A stretch of DNA of 64,000 bases from Olivibacter sp. XZL3 (GTDB lineage Bacteria > Bacteroidota > Bacteroidia > Sphingobacteriales > Sphingobacteriaceae): positions 24,266 to 88,265 of the forward strand of contig NZ_SBJH01000001.1 in assembly GCF_004368405.1 (NCBI RefSeq), in the 5' to 3' direction. Below are positions 17,647 to 27,483 of this stretch, in pieces; the stretch's first letter is position 1, and each line of letters starts with the position of its first letter. Position numbers and translations under genes: made by a program. The notes under the pieces were generated by a model that worked only from the letters and a program-made list of their open reading frames with translations, did not search any database and had not been told where the DNA came from.

Positions 17647-18711
17647 GTGGCACATCCTTACGAAATTAAAGTGGAGTTAACGAAAGACTCACAATTAGCA
17701 AAGGTTGACTTCAACAACCTTAAATTCGGGCAGATTTTATCTGACCATATGTTAGTGGCTGATTACGACGATGGCGAATGGAAAGAAGTCAAAATTGTCC
17801 CTTATGCTAACCTCAGTCTGAACCCAGCTACGTCCGCCTTGCATTATGGACAGGCTATTTTTGAAGGTATTAAGGCCTATAAGTTTGACGATGGTCGTGT
17901 AAGCATTTTTAGGCCCGACAAAAATCTCGAACGTTTCAATAAATCTGCTGTCCGTTTAGAGATGCCAGAAGTCCCTCAAGAGATTTTCATTGACGGATTA
18001 AAAAAGCTGATTGACATTGACCGCAATTTTGTGCCGTCAGTTGCTGGCGCTTCCCTTTATATCCGTCCCTTTATGTTCGGTACGGAGCCGGCTTTAGGCG
18101 TCCATCCTTCAAAATCTTATAAATTTATTATTATTACAGGGCCGGTTGGCGCCTACTACAACAAGCCTTTACGTGTAAAAGTGGAAACCTATTTTACGAG
18201 GGCTGCATCAGGCGGCGTAGGGTTTTCAAAAAATGCGGGCAATTATGCGCTTTCGCTCTATCCTACGAGGCTTGCACAAGATGAAGGTTTCGATCAATTG
18301 ATCTGGACCGACGCAAAAGAGCATAAGTATATTGAAGAAGCTGGCACGGCCAATCTGGTTTTCATGCTTGGCGACACCTTAGTGACTCCGGGATCTGACA
18401 CCGTTTTACAAGGCGTTACCCGCCATAGCATTATGGACCTAGCAAAAAGCTGGGGAATCAAAACGGAAACACGGAATGTAAGCGTGCAAGAACTTATCGA
18501 TGGCATCGAGTCCGGTAAGGTGAGCGAAGCTTTTGCCGCCGGTACCGCCGCTACTTTAACCCCCATTTCGGAAATCGGTTATGAAGGCAAGATCTATAAA
18601 TTAAGTGATCCGGCAACCCGAGCGTTTTCCAACAAAGTACTCGATTATCTCAACCAGCTTCGTTACGGCAAGGTTGACGATCCTTTTGGATGGAACCTGA
18701 TAATAGGATAA
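17647..18711 (+). CDS. ilvE: Branched-chain amino acid aminotransferase
   Basis: PLP enzyme of 354 residues, the length of the long (type II) BCAT group. It transfers the amino group between glutamate and the 2-oxo acids of Val, Leu and Ile. Readable marks are ALHYGQAIFEGIKAY near residue 60, the PLP Lys in SKNAGNYALS near residue 200, and IEEAGTANLVF near 238. The GTG start at 17647 is needed to keep the normal N-terminus and lies in an AT-rich leader. No other ilv or leu genes are in the window. It ends 47 bases from the convergent AsmA-like gene, separated by a 12-bp hairpin. Confidence 0.95.
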   Translation: MAHPYEIKVELTKDSQLAKVDFNNLKFGQILSDHMLVADYDDGEWKEVKIVPYANLSLNPATSALHYGQAIFEGIKAYKFDDGRVSIFRPDKNLERFNKSAVRLEMPEVPQEIFIDGLKKLIDIDRNFVPSVAGASLYIRPFMFGTEPALGVHPSKSYKFIIITGPVGAYYNKPLRVKVETYFTRAASGGVGFSKNAGNYALSLYPTRLAQDEGFDQLIWTDAKEHKYIEEAGTANLVFMLGDTLVTPGSDTVLQGVTRHSIMDLAKSWGIKTETRNVSVQELIDGIESGKVSEAFAAGTAATLTPISEIGYEGKIYKLSDPATRAFSNKVLDYLNQLRYGKVDDPFGWNLIIG

Positions 18712-18723
18712 TATGGTAGTTTG

Positions 18724-18753
18724 TCGATTATGGCGGCTCTGCGCCATAATCGA
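18724..18753. terminator. Perfect 12-bp hairpin between ilvE and the AsmA-like gene
   Basis: TCGATTATGGCG pairs exactly with CGCCATAATCGA around a 6-base loop. It lies between convergent genes, so it most likely ends both transcripts, though there is no long T-run on either side. Confidence 0.7.
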
Positions 18754-18758
18754 TAAAT

Positions 18759-20534
18759 TTACTTTTCTTCCTTCTCCTTCTTTTTATTAAAAATCCCTCT
18801 AAAAAATTTTTTCACTTTTCCGACGGCTTTATCTGCCCCTTCTGCCGTGTTGGTCAATAACGCTTCGCGCTTTTTATCGATTCCCACGCTGGCTTTAACA
18901 CCTTCAAACAGGCTCTTCCACAAAAAATTAAAAAAAGAAGCCGTTAAAGGCCGTTTATAATTGATCGGCCCCGGATGAAACTTTTCATTTGCATCTGGAT
19001 TACTATCATTGATTAAGAACTTATTTGCTAGTATAGAGACCATCCCCTTTTTGGATTTAGCGCCATCGCTGTCCTGAACGATAATTTTAACTGCTAATTT
19101 CCGGTAAAAGAAGTCGACCCTACCGACTGCTCTGTATTCATCGGCTTTTACATTGAAACGAAGTCTATCAAAGTAACCGGAAGCGACCTCAACCATCGCC
19201 AAAGGCTTTGTTAAAGGGTTCAGGGCCGTTGCGTTCATGGCCGTCAGCGAACCGTTGTAGGTAAAAGCGCCACGTTTATCAAGCATATCGAACTGAAAAT
19301 TTATGTGGAGCTTGCCATTGTTCATAAACTTTGAATGAATATCTGCTGTCATATAGGGATTGCTTACCAGCGCAAGCGAATCGTTCGTTACGTGACGGAA
19401 TGTGGCACGGGTATCATTGAAAGTCACCCGCCCCGTCTGTCCGCTTTTTTGGTTATATTCCAGGTAGCTAATCAACGTCTCCTTTAAAGTGAGGGTATCT
19501 ATTTTAATCGGGAAGGCCAGCTTTCTTAACTCCTGGTGCGGGAATTTACCGACTTTTTCAGTTGCCTTTTTCTTAGGATAACTCGTATTCTTATAAATTT
19601 CGACTCTTGATTTACCCAAAACCACTTGTCCGGCATACAGTTTTTGTTGCTTCAAGAGCTTAGGCAAGTCGATTTCGTTAATACTGATAGTATCGAAAGC
19701 CAGCTCAAAACGCTCCTGTGCTACACCGGCTTTCTTATAAAAGTCCACCTTGTTATAACGAGGCATAAGCTGCAATCCACTCAGGACGATTTTTCTATCG
19801 GCCGATGTGAATTGAATCCCTTTTAAATCAATATAGTACAAGCTATCTCCGGTTGCGATACGGTAATCGTCCATTTTAAAATCAACGGAACGTGCGTTGT
19901 AAAAACGCGCGCTATCACGCTGTGACGTCGAATCCACCCGCAGATCCGCAATATTGATATTCACATTCTTCAGTCGGGTAGTCTTTTCTTTCTCTTCATT
20001 CCGATTCGTATAGGCGACATTTACATTTTCAAATGCGATATGATCTATTGTTAGTTCATTCACTATTTTGGAAATTTTCTGGTATAAGGTGCGTCTATCT
20101 TTTGATTCGATGGTGTCATTATAGGCCTGCGTTTGATTGACTACCTTAATATCGGGGTTTTCCACAACGATTTCATCAATATTGAGTTTTCTTTCCGTGT
20201 AAATCCGCTTAGGATGAAAGTTACGAACTGCCACCTTCGCTACCGAAACGTCGTACAGGTTATCGGGCGCCTTTCTGTTCGCTTTCAACTGATTATATAC
20301 GTTGGTGTCGGGCCTGAGTTTAAAATTATATAGATAGGCGTTTCCGGTAACCATGTTAAAATCCAAATCATCATATGACACTTGATACAAGCTATCGCTG
20401 GAGTCCAAGACAATGGCATGTATGCGTTCATTTAAAATTGGTTTCCAGTGGTTCCCCAGATACCATACGCCGGCGATAATGACTAGCACCAGTGTCACCA
20501 AAATACCGATTACCCACCTCCAAAACGGTTTCAT
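18759..20534 (-). CDS. AsmA-like membrane-anchored envelope protein, copy B
   Basis: Protein of 591 residues with one N-terminal membrane helix (WVIGILVTLVLVIIAGVWYL) and a long beta-rich body. It then has a short conserved C-terminal module (PGPINYKRPLTASFFNFLWKSLFEG) and a Lys-rich end. The layout resembles AsmA/TamB-type proteins, which form beta-rich lipid-bridging structures between membranes, but I assign no family with certainty. It is 66 bases downstream of its paralogue 20,601-22,259 and shares its domain order and C-terminal module. The body would lie in the periplasm. A role in outer-membrane lipid or protein traffic is inference. Confidence 0.65.
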   Translation of the reverse strand: MKPFWRWVIGILVTLVLVIIAGVWYLGNHWKPILNERIHAIVLDSSDSLYQVSYDDLDFNMVTGNAYLYNFKLRPDTNVYNQLKANRKAPDNLYDVSVAKVAVRNFHPKRIYTERKLNIDEIVVENPDIKVVNQTQAYNDTIESKDRRTLYQKISKIVNELTIDHIAFENVNVAYTNRNEEKEKTTRLKNVNINIADLRVDSTSQRDSARFYNARSVDFKMDDYRIATGDSLYYIDLKGIQFTSADRKIVLSGLQLMPRYNKVDFYKKAGVAQERFELAFDTISINEIDLPKLLKQQKLYAGQVVLGKSRVEIYKNTSYPKKKATEKVGKFPHQELRKLAFPIKIDTLTLKETLISYLEYNQKSGQTGRVTFNDTRATFRHVTNDSLALVSNPYMTADIHSKFMNNGKLHINFQFDMLDKRGAFTYNGSLTAMNATALNPLTKPLAMVEVASGYFDRLRFNVKADEYRAVGRVDFFYRKLAVKIIVQDSDGAKSKKGMVSILANKFLINDSNPDANEKFHPGPINYKRPLTASFFNFLWKSLFEGVKASVGIDKKREALLTNTAEGADKAVGKVKKFFRGIFNKKKEKEEK

Positions 20535-20600
20535 AAACGTGCTCGATCTATTTATATATTCAATGCTAACCTAAATGCACAAGAAAAGTTTGATTGTTCG

Positions 20601-22259
20601 TTAAATCTCGGGCAGTCCTAAATTACGTTTTAACCCGGAATAAAGGGCTTTCCACATCAGGTTAAAAAAAGTATTTTCTTGCGGATGTTCATAATAATGG
20701 CGTGCAATACGGGCGGGTTCATTCTTTTGCGACGGGTTATCCGTCTTTATGGCCAGCCAGTTAATGAATAAAGAAAGCACTCCTTTCTTTTCCAATTTAC
20801 CACTACGAACGTCTAAAGCTGCAACTTTCAAATCGTTATAATACATCTCAGTTTCAACATCGGCGCCGTACCTGTTCGCTTTTATATTAAATTGCAGGGC
20901 TTTAATATAACCTTTCTCAGCACGCGCCAGGGTGATCGGCTCCAATAACTGATTGTAAAAGGGGGCAGGAGCGCCTTCTAGCGCGCCTTTGTAAGTGAAG
21001 GCCCCGTTCCTGTCGCTCATGTTGAAGTGTAGATCCAGTGTCAGCTTTGGCTTCCCCAAGAAATAAGTCGACAAATGCCCGCTCACCCAAGGATTACGCT
21101 TTAGCTCTCGCTTATCGTTACTCACATGCCGAAAGTTGGCATTCAGGTTCTTAAAGAAAACTAAACCGGCCCTACCTGATTTTGGATTCAGCTCTTTATA
21201 ATATACATCCGTATTACGAATAAACACATCGCCTATGGTAATCGGCAGTTTTAGTCGCTGAAAAGCAAGCGCGGGAAAGTTATTCGAGGCCATCGTGGTC
21301 TTTTCCGGCATACCTTTATCAGCATATACGCGCACAACTGCATGGTTAATCACAAGGCTGTCGACCCCGAGGCTTCCTTGTTCCAGCCATTCATTAAACC
21401 CTACTCCGAAGGCTTCTATTTTCGGAAAAAGCAGGTCATACCGGTCTTGTTTATATTTCAGCGACTTCGACCACTGCGCCTCTGTGTACTTCGGCAGAAC
21501 GGCAAAAGAATCTATACGAATCCGCCCTTCATCACTCGAAACCACTAAGTTTCCTAACTGAAACCGGTATAAGCGCTCGCTGCTTAGGTAGGTCACGCCT
21601 TTACCGTATATACGGAACTTTTCCACAAACGGAACGGCACTCGAATCCGCACGCCCGCTGCGGCGTTGGCCGAGCGAGATATTGCTGGCATAGGCGTCTA
21701 TATTCTTCAGCCAGGCGCCCTGCTTCGTCTGCATGTCAACCGTGCGGTATTGAATTGATTGTACAGTGGTTTCACTGATCGTTATTCTGTTTTTGATGTT
21801 TTGAAGCTGTTCCTGTAAGGACTTTTTTTCTCCGGCCTTATGTGGAAAGATAAAGCGTGTAATAAGAGGTTCGGTTATTAGGAGATTGGAAATATGCAGC
21901 TCTTTGCTCCATAGAAATTGAAGCAAGCCAAATCCACTTATATCAATTTTCTTCGCGGTTACCTCGAATAGCGTTCCAATCCCTTCGGCCTGCAATCGGC
22001 CGAGTCCCATTGTATCTGGAATCAATTGGATTTCCGTTGCGATCAACTGTCCTTTAAACAGGTTTACTTCGGCCGTTTTAAAACGAATCTCATAAATACC
22101 CTTACTTTCCTCTTTAACAGCGGCCTGCAAGGTGGGGGGCACTTTACGTTCAATGATCCGTTCGGCGATGAAAACCACTATCAAAAGGGTTGCGACGGTA
22201 AAAACCGTCCACAACCCTATTTTCATGCTCCTACTCTTTCCTTCTTTTATTTCTGGCAT
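20601..22259 (-). CDS. AsmA-like membrane-anchored envelope protein, copy A
   Basis: Protein of 552 residues: short cytoplasmic start, one membrane helix (IGLWTVFTVATLLIVVFIAE near 14-33), then a beta-rich periplasmic body. It parallels copy B: ELNPKSGRAGLVFFKNLNANFRHVSND against EYNQKSGQTGRVTFNDTRATFRHVTND (shortened here), and a C-terminal ENTFFNLMWKALYSGLK module. The two clearly arose by duplication. No enzyme motif is visible. The upstream gap to miaB (22,260-22,491) is AT-rich and must hold divergent promoters. Confidence 0.65.
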   Translation of the reverse strand: MPEIKEGKSRSMKIGLWTVFTVATLLIVVFIAERIIERKVPPTLQAAVKEESKGIYEIRFKTAEVNLFKGQLIATEIQLIPDTMGLGRLQAEGIGTLFEVTAKKIDISGFGLLQFLWSKELHISNLLITEPLITRFIFPHKAGEKKSLQEQLQNIKNRITISETTVQSIQYRTVDMQTKQGAWLKNIDAYASNISLGQRRSGRADSSAVPFVEKFRIYGKGVTYLSSERLYRFQLGNLVVSSDEGRIRIDSFAVLPKYTEAQWSKSLKYKQDRYDLLFPKIEAFGVGFNEWLEQGSLGVDSLVINHAVVRVYADKGMPEKTTMASNNFPALAFQRLKLPITIGDVFIRNTDVYYKELNPKSGRAGLVFFKNLNANFRHVSNDKRELKRNPWVSGHLSTYFLGKPKLTLDLHFNMSDRNGAFTYKGALEGAPAPFYNQLLEPITLARAEKGYIKALQFNIKANRYGADVETEMYYNDLKVAALDVRSGKLEKKGVLSLFINWLAIKTDNPSQKNEPARIARHYYEHPQENTFFNLMWKALYSGLKRNLGLPEI

Positions 22260-22471
22260 ATATTGTCATTATCGCGCCTTAAGAGTAGGCTAAACGATGT
22301 TATTGAATAGGTTTGATATTATCTCAGTCGATAAAAACAGATCTAAAGATAAAAATCTCTTTTAATTAACACCAAATCAGCGAAATTGTTCATTAAGCAC
22401 CAAGAGCACGCTAAATTCGCCCGACCACAACACTTAGCTGACAAACTGTCACAAAAACCAAAATTTATTTG

Positions 22472-22479
22472 TAGTTTTG
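22472..22479 (+). promoter_or_regulatory. -7 element of miaB
   Basis: TAGTTTTG fits TAnnTTTG and lies 12 bases before the miaB ATG, predicting a leader of under ten bases. No clear -33 TTG is at the usual distance. Confidence 0.5.
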
Positions 22480-22491
22480 TAGCCTTAAATC

Positions 22492-23931
22492 ATGGCTATG
22501 ATCGAGACAGAAATGAGTTTAAAAGAACATGACGAGTCGCGCCAAGGAGAGGCGGTTATGTTAGGTGATAAGGAAAAAGCGAGCGGACGCAAATTATATA
22601 TTGAGAGTTATGGCTGTCAAATGAACTTTGCGGACAGCGAAATCGTTGCGTCTATACTATTAGACAAGGGTTTTAGCACGACTTCTGACTATAAGGAGGC
22701 AGATGTAGTTTTTATCAACACCTGTTCCATCCGCGAAAATGCGGAGCAGCGCGTGCGAAATCGTCTAAAGGAGTTCGAATCTGCTAAATCGAAAAAGCCA
22801 GGAATGATCGTAGGCGTTTTAGGCTGCATGGCTGAGCGCTTAAAGTCGAAATTTTTAGAAGAGGAAAAGCTAGTTGACGTGGTGGTAGGTCCCGATGCTT
22901 ACCGCGATTTGCCGAACCTAATTGAAAAAGTAGACGACGGTACGAGAGCGGTTAATGTATTGCTTTCCCGCGAAGAAACCTATGCGGATATCAATCCGGT
23001 GCGACTAAATACCAACGGTGTCACCGCATTTATTTCCATTATGCGCGGTTGCGACAATATGTGTTCCTTTTGTGTGGTACCCTTTACCCGTGGAAGGGAA
23101 CGCAGCCGCGACCCCTATTCCATTGTTCAGGAGGCGCGGGATCTTTTCAACGCCGGCTATCGGGAGGTTACTTTGTTAGGACAGAACGTTGACTCTTACA
23201 AGTGGGCTCCACAAGGGGATGAAGCCGGAGTAGATCGTACACCTATCACCTTTGCCAAGCTATTGGAGATGGTGGCTGCGGTTGATCCCTTGCTGCGGGT
23301 GCGCTTTTCTACGTCCCACCCCAAAGATATTACCAATGAGGTGCTCTATAGTATTGCCAAGCATGAGAACATCTGCAACTATATACATTTACCGGTACAA
23401 TCCGGAAACAGTAGGGTATTGGAGCTGATGAACCGCACTTATGACCGTTCATGGTATATGGAGCGCGTGGATGCCATCAAACGCATTATTCCAGATTGCG
23501 CTATATCCACCGATGTGATTACCGGCTTCTGCAGCGAAACGGAGGAGGAGCATCAGGATACCCTTTCGATGATGGATTACGTTCAATACGACTATGCCTA
23601 TATGTTTGCCTATTCGGAACGCCCTGGAACGCTTGCCGCCAAGCGCTATCAAGATGACATTCCGGAAGAAGTGAAGAAAAGAAGGTTGACAGAAGTGGTC
23701 GAAAAGCAACGCGCCCATAGCTTGTTCCGCTTACAGCAGCAGGTAGGCAAGACGCATAAAGTGTTGATTGAAGGCTTTTCGAAGCGATCTGACAAGGATT
23801 ATTGCGGACGAAACGATCAAAATGCGATGGTCGTTTTTCCGGTGGATAATCGCTATAAAGTAGGCGACTATGCCTATGTGCTGGCCGAAACGTGCACATC
23901 AGCTACCTTGATCGGTAAGATTGTTGATTAA
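22492..23931 (+). CDS. miaB: tRNA-2-methylthio-N6-dimethylallyladenosine synthase (MiaB)
   Basis: Radical-SAM methylthiotransferase of 479 residues that adds a methylthio group to i6A37 of tRNAs reading U-starting codons. Domain order is complete. The N-terminal MTTase domain has three cluster Cys (SYGCQMN near 41, NTCSIREN near 77, LGCMAER near 111). The radical-SAM core has GCDNMCSFC near 185, and a TRAM domain is at the C-terminus ([11 protein letters not shown]). The first 30 residues are a variable leader, so ATGs at 22,498 and 22,513 are also possible starts. It is followed by a sigma-54 activator gene after a gap that may contain a partial hairpin. Confidence 0.96.
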   Translation: MAMIETEMSLKEHDESRQGEAVMLGDKEKASGRKLYIESYGCQMNFADSEIVASILLDKGFSTTSDYKEADVVFINTCSIRENAEQRVRNRLKEFESAKSKKPGMIVGVLGCMAERLKSKFLEEEKLVDVVVGPDAYRDLPNLIEKVDDGTRAVNVLLSREETYADINPVRLNTNGVTAFISIMRGCDNMCSFCVVPFTRGRERSRDPYSIVQEARDLFNAGYREVTLLGQNVDSYKWAPQGDEAGVDRTPITFAKLLEMVAAVDPLLRVRFSTSHPKDITNEVLYSIAKHENICNYIHLPVQSGNSRVLELMNRTYDRSWYMERVDAIKRIIPDCAISTDVITGFCSETEEEHQDTLSMMDYVQYDYAYMFAYSERPGTLAAKRYQDDIPEEVKKRRLTEVVEKQRAHSLFRLQQQVGKTHKVLIEGFSKRSDKDYCGRNDQNAMVVFPVDNRYKVGDYAYVLAETCTSATLIGKIVD

Positions 23932-24047
23932 CAAAAAGCGATTCCAACGCTCTTTAAAGAGTAGCAGACTACTTTAGAGCTGGTCATTTTTTCATCCATA
24001 AAAGCGAGAAGCCAAGCTTTTTGGAGCAAAAAATATTAGTAGAACAA

Positions 24048-25286
24048 ATGGATATACAAGATATAAAAAATAGATTTGGTATTATAGGCAATTCGCCTTT
24101 ATTGAACAGGGCTATCGATGTCGCTAGGCAAGTAGCTCCAACCGATATCTCTATTTTAATCACCGGCGAAAGCGGTAGTGGGAAAGAGGTGTTTTCGCAC
24201 ATTATCCATCAACTGAGCAGTCGCAAACACGGTGCTTTCATTGCTGTAAACTGCGGTGCTATCCCAGAAGGCACCATCGACTCCGAACTATTTGGGCACG
24301 AAAAGGGGTCCTTTACCGGCGCCCATGAAGCAAGAAAAGGCTATTTTGAAGTGGTAAATGGCGGGACTATTTTCTTAGATGAGGTTGCCGAATTGCCCCT
24401 GAGTACCCAAGCACGTCTGTTGCGTGTCCTTGAGTCAGGAGAATATTTACGGGTAGGCTCTTCGAAAGTACAGAAGACCAATGTGCGCGTAATAGCAGCC
24501 ACCAATGTAGACGTTTACGAGGCTGTAAAGGCTGGTAAATTCAGGGAGGATTTATATTACCGTTTAAACACCGTTCCTTTACGTATTCCTCCCTTACGGG
24601 ATCGAAGAGAAGACATTCACTTACTTTTCAGAAAGTTTGTGGCCGACTTCACCGATAAATACAGAAGTCCGAGCATACAGCTTACCGACGACGCACAGCA
24701 ATTGCTGAGCAATTATAATTGGCCGGGAAATGTAAGGCAGTTGAAAAATATTGCCGAGCAAATAGCCGTCCTTGAAAAGGAAAGGCTCATTACCTCCCAA
24801 ATATTGCAAACCTATCTTCCTGCCGAGCGGACCAGCACATTACCCATGCGCTTGGAAAACAAAAGCGGCGAGGACTTTTCCGAAAGGGATTTGCTCTATA
24901 AGGTATTGTTCGACATGAAGAAAGACATGGTCGAATTGAAAAAATTGGTCGTTGAATTATTAAAAAACGGCATTAATGCAAATACGATTTCTGATAATTC
25001 CCCGTATTTAAATCAACTATATAGGGAAGTACAGCCTTCGTCGACGAGCAGTAATGAGAGCTTTTCGCCGCTGACAATCCACCAACCGGCTGCTAATAAA
25101 GAAAATTTCGAAATAGCGCCGCATGCGGAAGAAGTGGAAGAATCCTTATCGCTTGTCGAAAAGGAATCCGATTTAATCAAACGGGCGTTAAAAAAGTATA
25201 AAGGGAAGCGTAAACTGGCGGCTCAGGAATTAGGAATTTCTGAGCGTACTTTATATCGGAAGATCAAGGATTTGAATTTAAGTTAG
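24048..25286 (+). CDS. Sigma-54-dependent Fis-family activator, no receiver domain
   Basis: Transcription activator of 412 residues. The AAA+ domain starts almost at once: Walker A GESGSGKE near 43, GSFTGA (the loop that touches sigma-54, in place of GAFTGA) near 90, Walker B GGTIFLDEVAEL near 112, and the WPGNVRQL sensor segment. A linker of about 100 residues leads to a C-terminal Fis-type helix-turn-helix (KRKLAAQELGISERTLYRKI). No N-terminal sensing domain is present, so control must come through another protein or expression level. The ATG at 24,048 is chosen over an in-frame TTG at 24,021 because MDIQDIKNRFG is the conserved start. It sits upstream of lptE in an arrangement common in this phylum. 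Confidence 0.92.
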   Translation: MDIQDIKNRFGIIGNSPLLNRAIDVARQVAPTDISILITGESGSGKEVFSHIIHQLSSRKHGAFIAVNCGAIPEGTIDSELFGHEKGSFTGAHEARKGYFEVVNGGTIFLDEVAELPLSTQARLLRVLESGEYLRVGSSKVQKTNVRVIAATNVDVYEAVKAGKFREDLYYRLNTVPLRIPPLRDRREDIHLLFRKFVADFTDKYRSPSIQLTDDAQQLLSNYNWPGNVRQLKNIAEQIAVLEKERLITSQILQTYLPAERTSTLPMRLENKSGEDFSERDLLYKVLFDMKKDMVELKKLVVELLKNGINANTISDNSPYLNQLYREVQPSSTSSNESFSPLTIHQPAANKENFEIAPHAEEVEESLSLVEKESDLIKRALKKYKGKRKLAAQELGISERTLYRKIKDLNLS

Positions 25287-25316
25287 GACAACGCTGAATT
25301 GTTAGCAAGTAAAAAG

Positions 25317-25823
25317 ATGTATAGAGCTGTTAGAGTATTATTTTTATTGGTCCCATTTTTATTAACGCTTCAGTCATGTGGCGTATATAAGCTGAATGGC
25401 GCCTCCATTCCTGAAGGAATGAAGACCTTCGATGTGCAGTTTTTTGAAAACGCTGCGCCTATTGTTGTTCCTTATTTAAGTCAGCAGTTTACGGAAGCGC
25501 TAAAAGAACGTATTCGTAGCCAATCAAGATTAAGCCAGGTAACCTCTGAAGGCGATGCTATTTTCGAAGGGCGCATTACCGGTTATGCCATCACTTCAGC
25601 CGCCGTAGGCGGAACGAACGATCGTGCGCAAGCCAATCGCCTGTCTATCACGGTAAGTGTTAAATATGTAGATAACATTAAGCCCGACAATAGCTTTGAA
25701 CAGAGTTTCACCCGATATCAAGATTTTCAGGGCACCGTGCAATCGCAGGAGCAAGCACTGATAGAAGCGATTAACCGACAATTAACCGAAGACATTTTTA
25801 ACCGAGCTTTTGCCAATTGGTAA
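25317..25823 (+). CDS. lptE: LPS-assembly lipoprotein LptE (Bacteroidota type)
   Basis: Lipoprotein of 168 residues with a signal ending TLQSCGVY, the Cys near residue 21. It should plug LptD in the outer membrane and help place lipopolysaccharide. The Bacteroidota LptE pattern is plain: GASIPEGMKTFDVQFFENAAP, LSQQFTEALKERI, and the C-terminal ALIEAINRQLTEDIFNRAFANW (split here). The ATG at 25,317 gives a normal signal peptide; the frame also allows a TTG at 25,299. It is 30 bases from the sigma-54 activator and its end overlaps the possible TTG start of the next gene, so these form one transcript. Confidence 0.9.
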   Translation: MYRAVRVLFLLVPFLLTLQSCGVYKLNGASIPEGMKTFDVQFFENAAPIVVPYLSQQFTEALKERIRSQSRLSQVTSEGDAIFEGRITGYAITSAAVGGTNDRAQANRLSITVSVKYVDNIKPDNSFEQSFTRYQDFQGTVQSQEQALIEAINRQLTEDIFNRAFANW

Positions 25824-26881
25824 GCGTAACATCGTCTACAGTGGAGCATCAATCGTTATTACGGCATAAGTTTAATGGATTCCTTGCAGATCCGACCCAA
25901 ATTAAACGAGAAGATTTGGCGTCGCTTTTGCGCGCCTATCCCTATAGCCACATACTATGGTTTTTAGAAGCTAAACGCTGTGCGCAAGAAGACGGCGATC
26001 AGCAGCGTATTTTCAACAAGGCCTGTTTGTTTGCATCCGAGCCGGAACAACTTTATAATTTCGTTTATAACCCTCCCCTCAACGACTTTACATTAAGTCA
26101 GGATGATGCCGTGGCTAAATTGGATCAGGTATTGGGACAGGAACGTTCGCCGGAAGATACCGCCCCGGAGCAGTCGGTTTACGAACATATTGACTTAGCA
26201 GAGGAAATAGCGGCCGAGGAGGATCTCGCCGTTTCCACGATAGAAGAAGAGACCAGCCCGCTGGAAGAGACTTCTGAACGTCTTCTTAACGACAATACCG
26301 AGCCTATTTCAGCGGAGATAGAGACTCTCCCCTCCCATGAAGCGGAGACAGAGACGCGGGAAGATGTTTCAAAATACGATGATGATTTAATGCCCTACAC
26401 CTTTGTTTGGTGGCTCCACAAAACGCGCTTGGCATATGCAGACACTTATCAGCCTTATGCTTCAAAGAGAAAACCTTCTTTAAAAAAGATTACCAACGAT
26501 CTTAGCGACTTGGTTTTAGATCAACAGATCCGGGAGAATATTTTTCATCTGCAAGAGCCAGAAGAAAAACTGAATATTCAGGAAAGCAGAACGATCACCT
26601 TTAAAGTACCGAGAAAAACAGACGAGATTATTGAGCGCTTTATTAAAGAAGAACCACAGATCCGTCCGCCACAGGCCAATAAAATAAGCCTCGAAAACAA
26701 AGCAAGGCAGAGCGCCGAAGATCAATCCTCTTTTGTTTCGGAGACACTCGCCCAAATCTATGTAGAACAGGGACTTTACCACAAGGCAATTGACACTTAC
26801 CTGAAATTAAGTTTGAAATATCCCGAAAAAAGTGTTTATTTTGCCGACCGTATTAAAGAGTTAGAGAATAGAATTAATTAA
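25817..26881 (+). CDS. TPR-like protein between lptE and secG
   Basis: Protein of up to 354 residues without signal or membrane helix. Residues ~20-95 are a helical domain (REDLASLLRAYPYSHILWFLEAKRC, split by family-like Leu spacing). The middle (about 115-190) is strongly acidic and low-complexity, and the C-terminus has a TPR-like pair (SETLAQIYVEQGLYHKAIDTY). The start is uncertain: TTG at 25,817 overlaps the lptE stop by 7 bases, and GTG at 25,841 would give 346 residues. The position before secG is conserved in related genomes as far as I know. The function is unknown; a protein-interaction role in envelope assembly is inference. Confidence 0.7.
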   Translation: MVSVTSSTVEHQSLLRHKFNGFLADPTQIKREDLASLLRAYPYSHILWFLEAKRCAQEDGDQQRIFNKACLFASEPEQLYNFVYNPPLNDFTLSQDDAVAKLDQVLGQERSPEDTAPEQSVYEHIDLAEEIAAEEDLAVSTIEEETSPLEETSERLLNDNTEPISAEIETLPSHEAETETREDVSKYDDDLMPYTFVWWLHKTRLAYADTYQPYASKRKPSLKKITNDLSDLVLDQQIRENIFHLQEPEEKLNIQESRTITFKVPRKTDEIIERFIKEEPQIRPPQANKISLENKARQSAEDQSSFVSETLAQIYVEQGLYHKAIDTYLKLSLKYPEKSVYFADRIKELENRIN

Positions 26882-26893
26882 CCACATAAAGAA

Positions 26894-27259
26894 ATGTATA
26901 CATTACTTATCGTATTAACCATCTTAGCCTGCGTGCTTTTGGTATTTATCGTTTTAATCCAAAACCCGAAAGGGGGCGGTTTAGCTTCTGGTTTTGCCGG
27001 GTCAAACAATCTAATGGGCGTACAACGTACCGGAGATATTTTAGAAAAGGGAACTTGGGGCTTGGTTATAGCGATCATGGTCTTTTCTCTGTTACTGAAT
27101 GTTACCAATCCGGGCACCGGCCTTGGAAGCAGTCCCGGTTCGGAATTACAGAAGCAGATTACTCCTACCGCTACACCGTCGGCTCCTTTACAGCAGCCAT
27201 CGGCAACGCCGACCGCTCCGGAAGGGCAAAAGCCAGCATCGGTAGATACAACGAAATAG
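26894..27259 (+). CDS. secG: Preprotein translocase subunit SecG
   Basis: Inner-membrane protein of 121 residues with two membrane helices (YTLLIVLTILACVLLVFIVL and a second near 54-74), separated by the SecG signature NPKGGGLASGF near residue 27. It assists SecYE in protein export. After residue 75 there is a Pro-Thr-Ala-rich tail, longer than in E. coli but usual in Bacteroidota. It follows the TPR gene by 12 bases and is closed by a strong terminator. Confidence 0.94.
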   Translation: MYTLLIVLTILACVLLVFIVLIQNPKGGGLASGFAGSNNLMGVQRTGDILEKGTWGLVIAIMVFSLLLNVTNPGTGLGSSPGSELQKQITPTATPSAPLQQPSATPTAPEGQKPASVDTTK

Positions 27260-27283
27260 ATCTGTAAAGGAATTCTCACAGAA

Positions 27284-27310
27284 GGGGCATGCAAAACATG
27301 CCCCTTTTTT
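27284..27310 (+). terminator. Intrinsic terminator after secG
   Basis: GGGGCATG pairs with CATGCCCC around a CAAAA loop and is followed by six T. This is the cleanest terminator in the window and separates the lptE-secG transcript from groES. Confidence 0.9.
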
Positions 27311-27483
27311 GCTGACAAATATTCAGCTAAGCTGACAATTGGGAAAGCTGATTTTATTCCGAAACGGCAGTCGGAATGAAAAAATGACAACAAAAATAGC
27401 CATTTCATTTTTGGCACAATTCATGACCAGATATCCCCGGAAACGTTAATCTAATATAAAAAACAATAATATTCAGTACAATT

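Noticed and set aside
26878-27417. 179-codon antisense frame over secG
   Set aside because: It mirrors secG and the terminator region, and secG is unmistakable on the other strand.
27410-27428. TTGGCACAATTCATGA upstream of groES as a sigma-54 (-24/-12) promoter
   Set aside because: The -24 half fits well, but the -12 half lacks the needed TTGC, and the position is about 60 bases before the ATG with no activator site. Too weak to call.
27311-27483. CIRCE heat-shock repeat before groES
   Set aside because: Looked for TTAGCACTC-N9-GAGTGCTAA and close variants in the leader; none seen.
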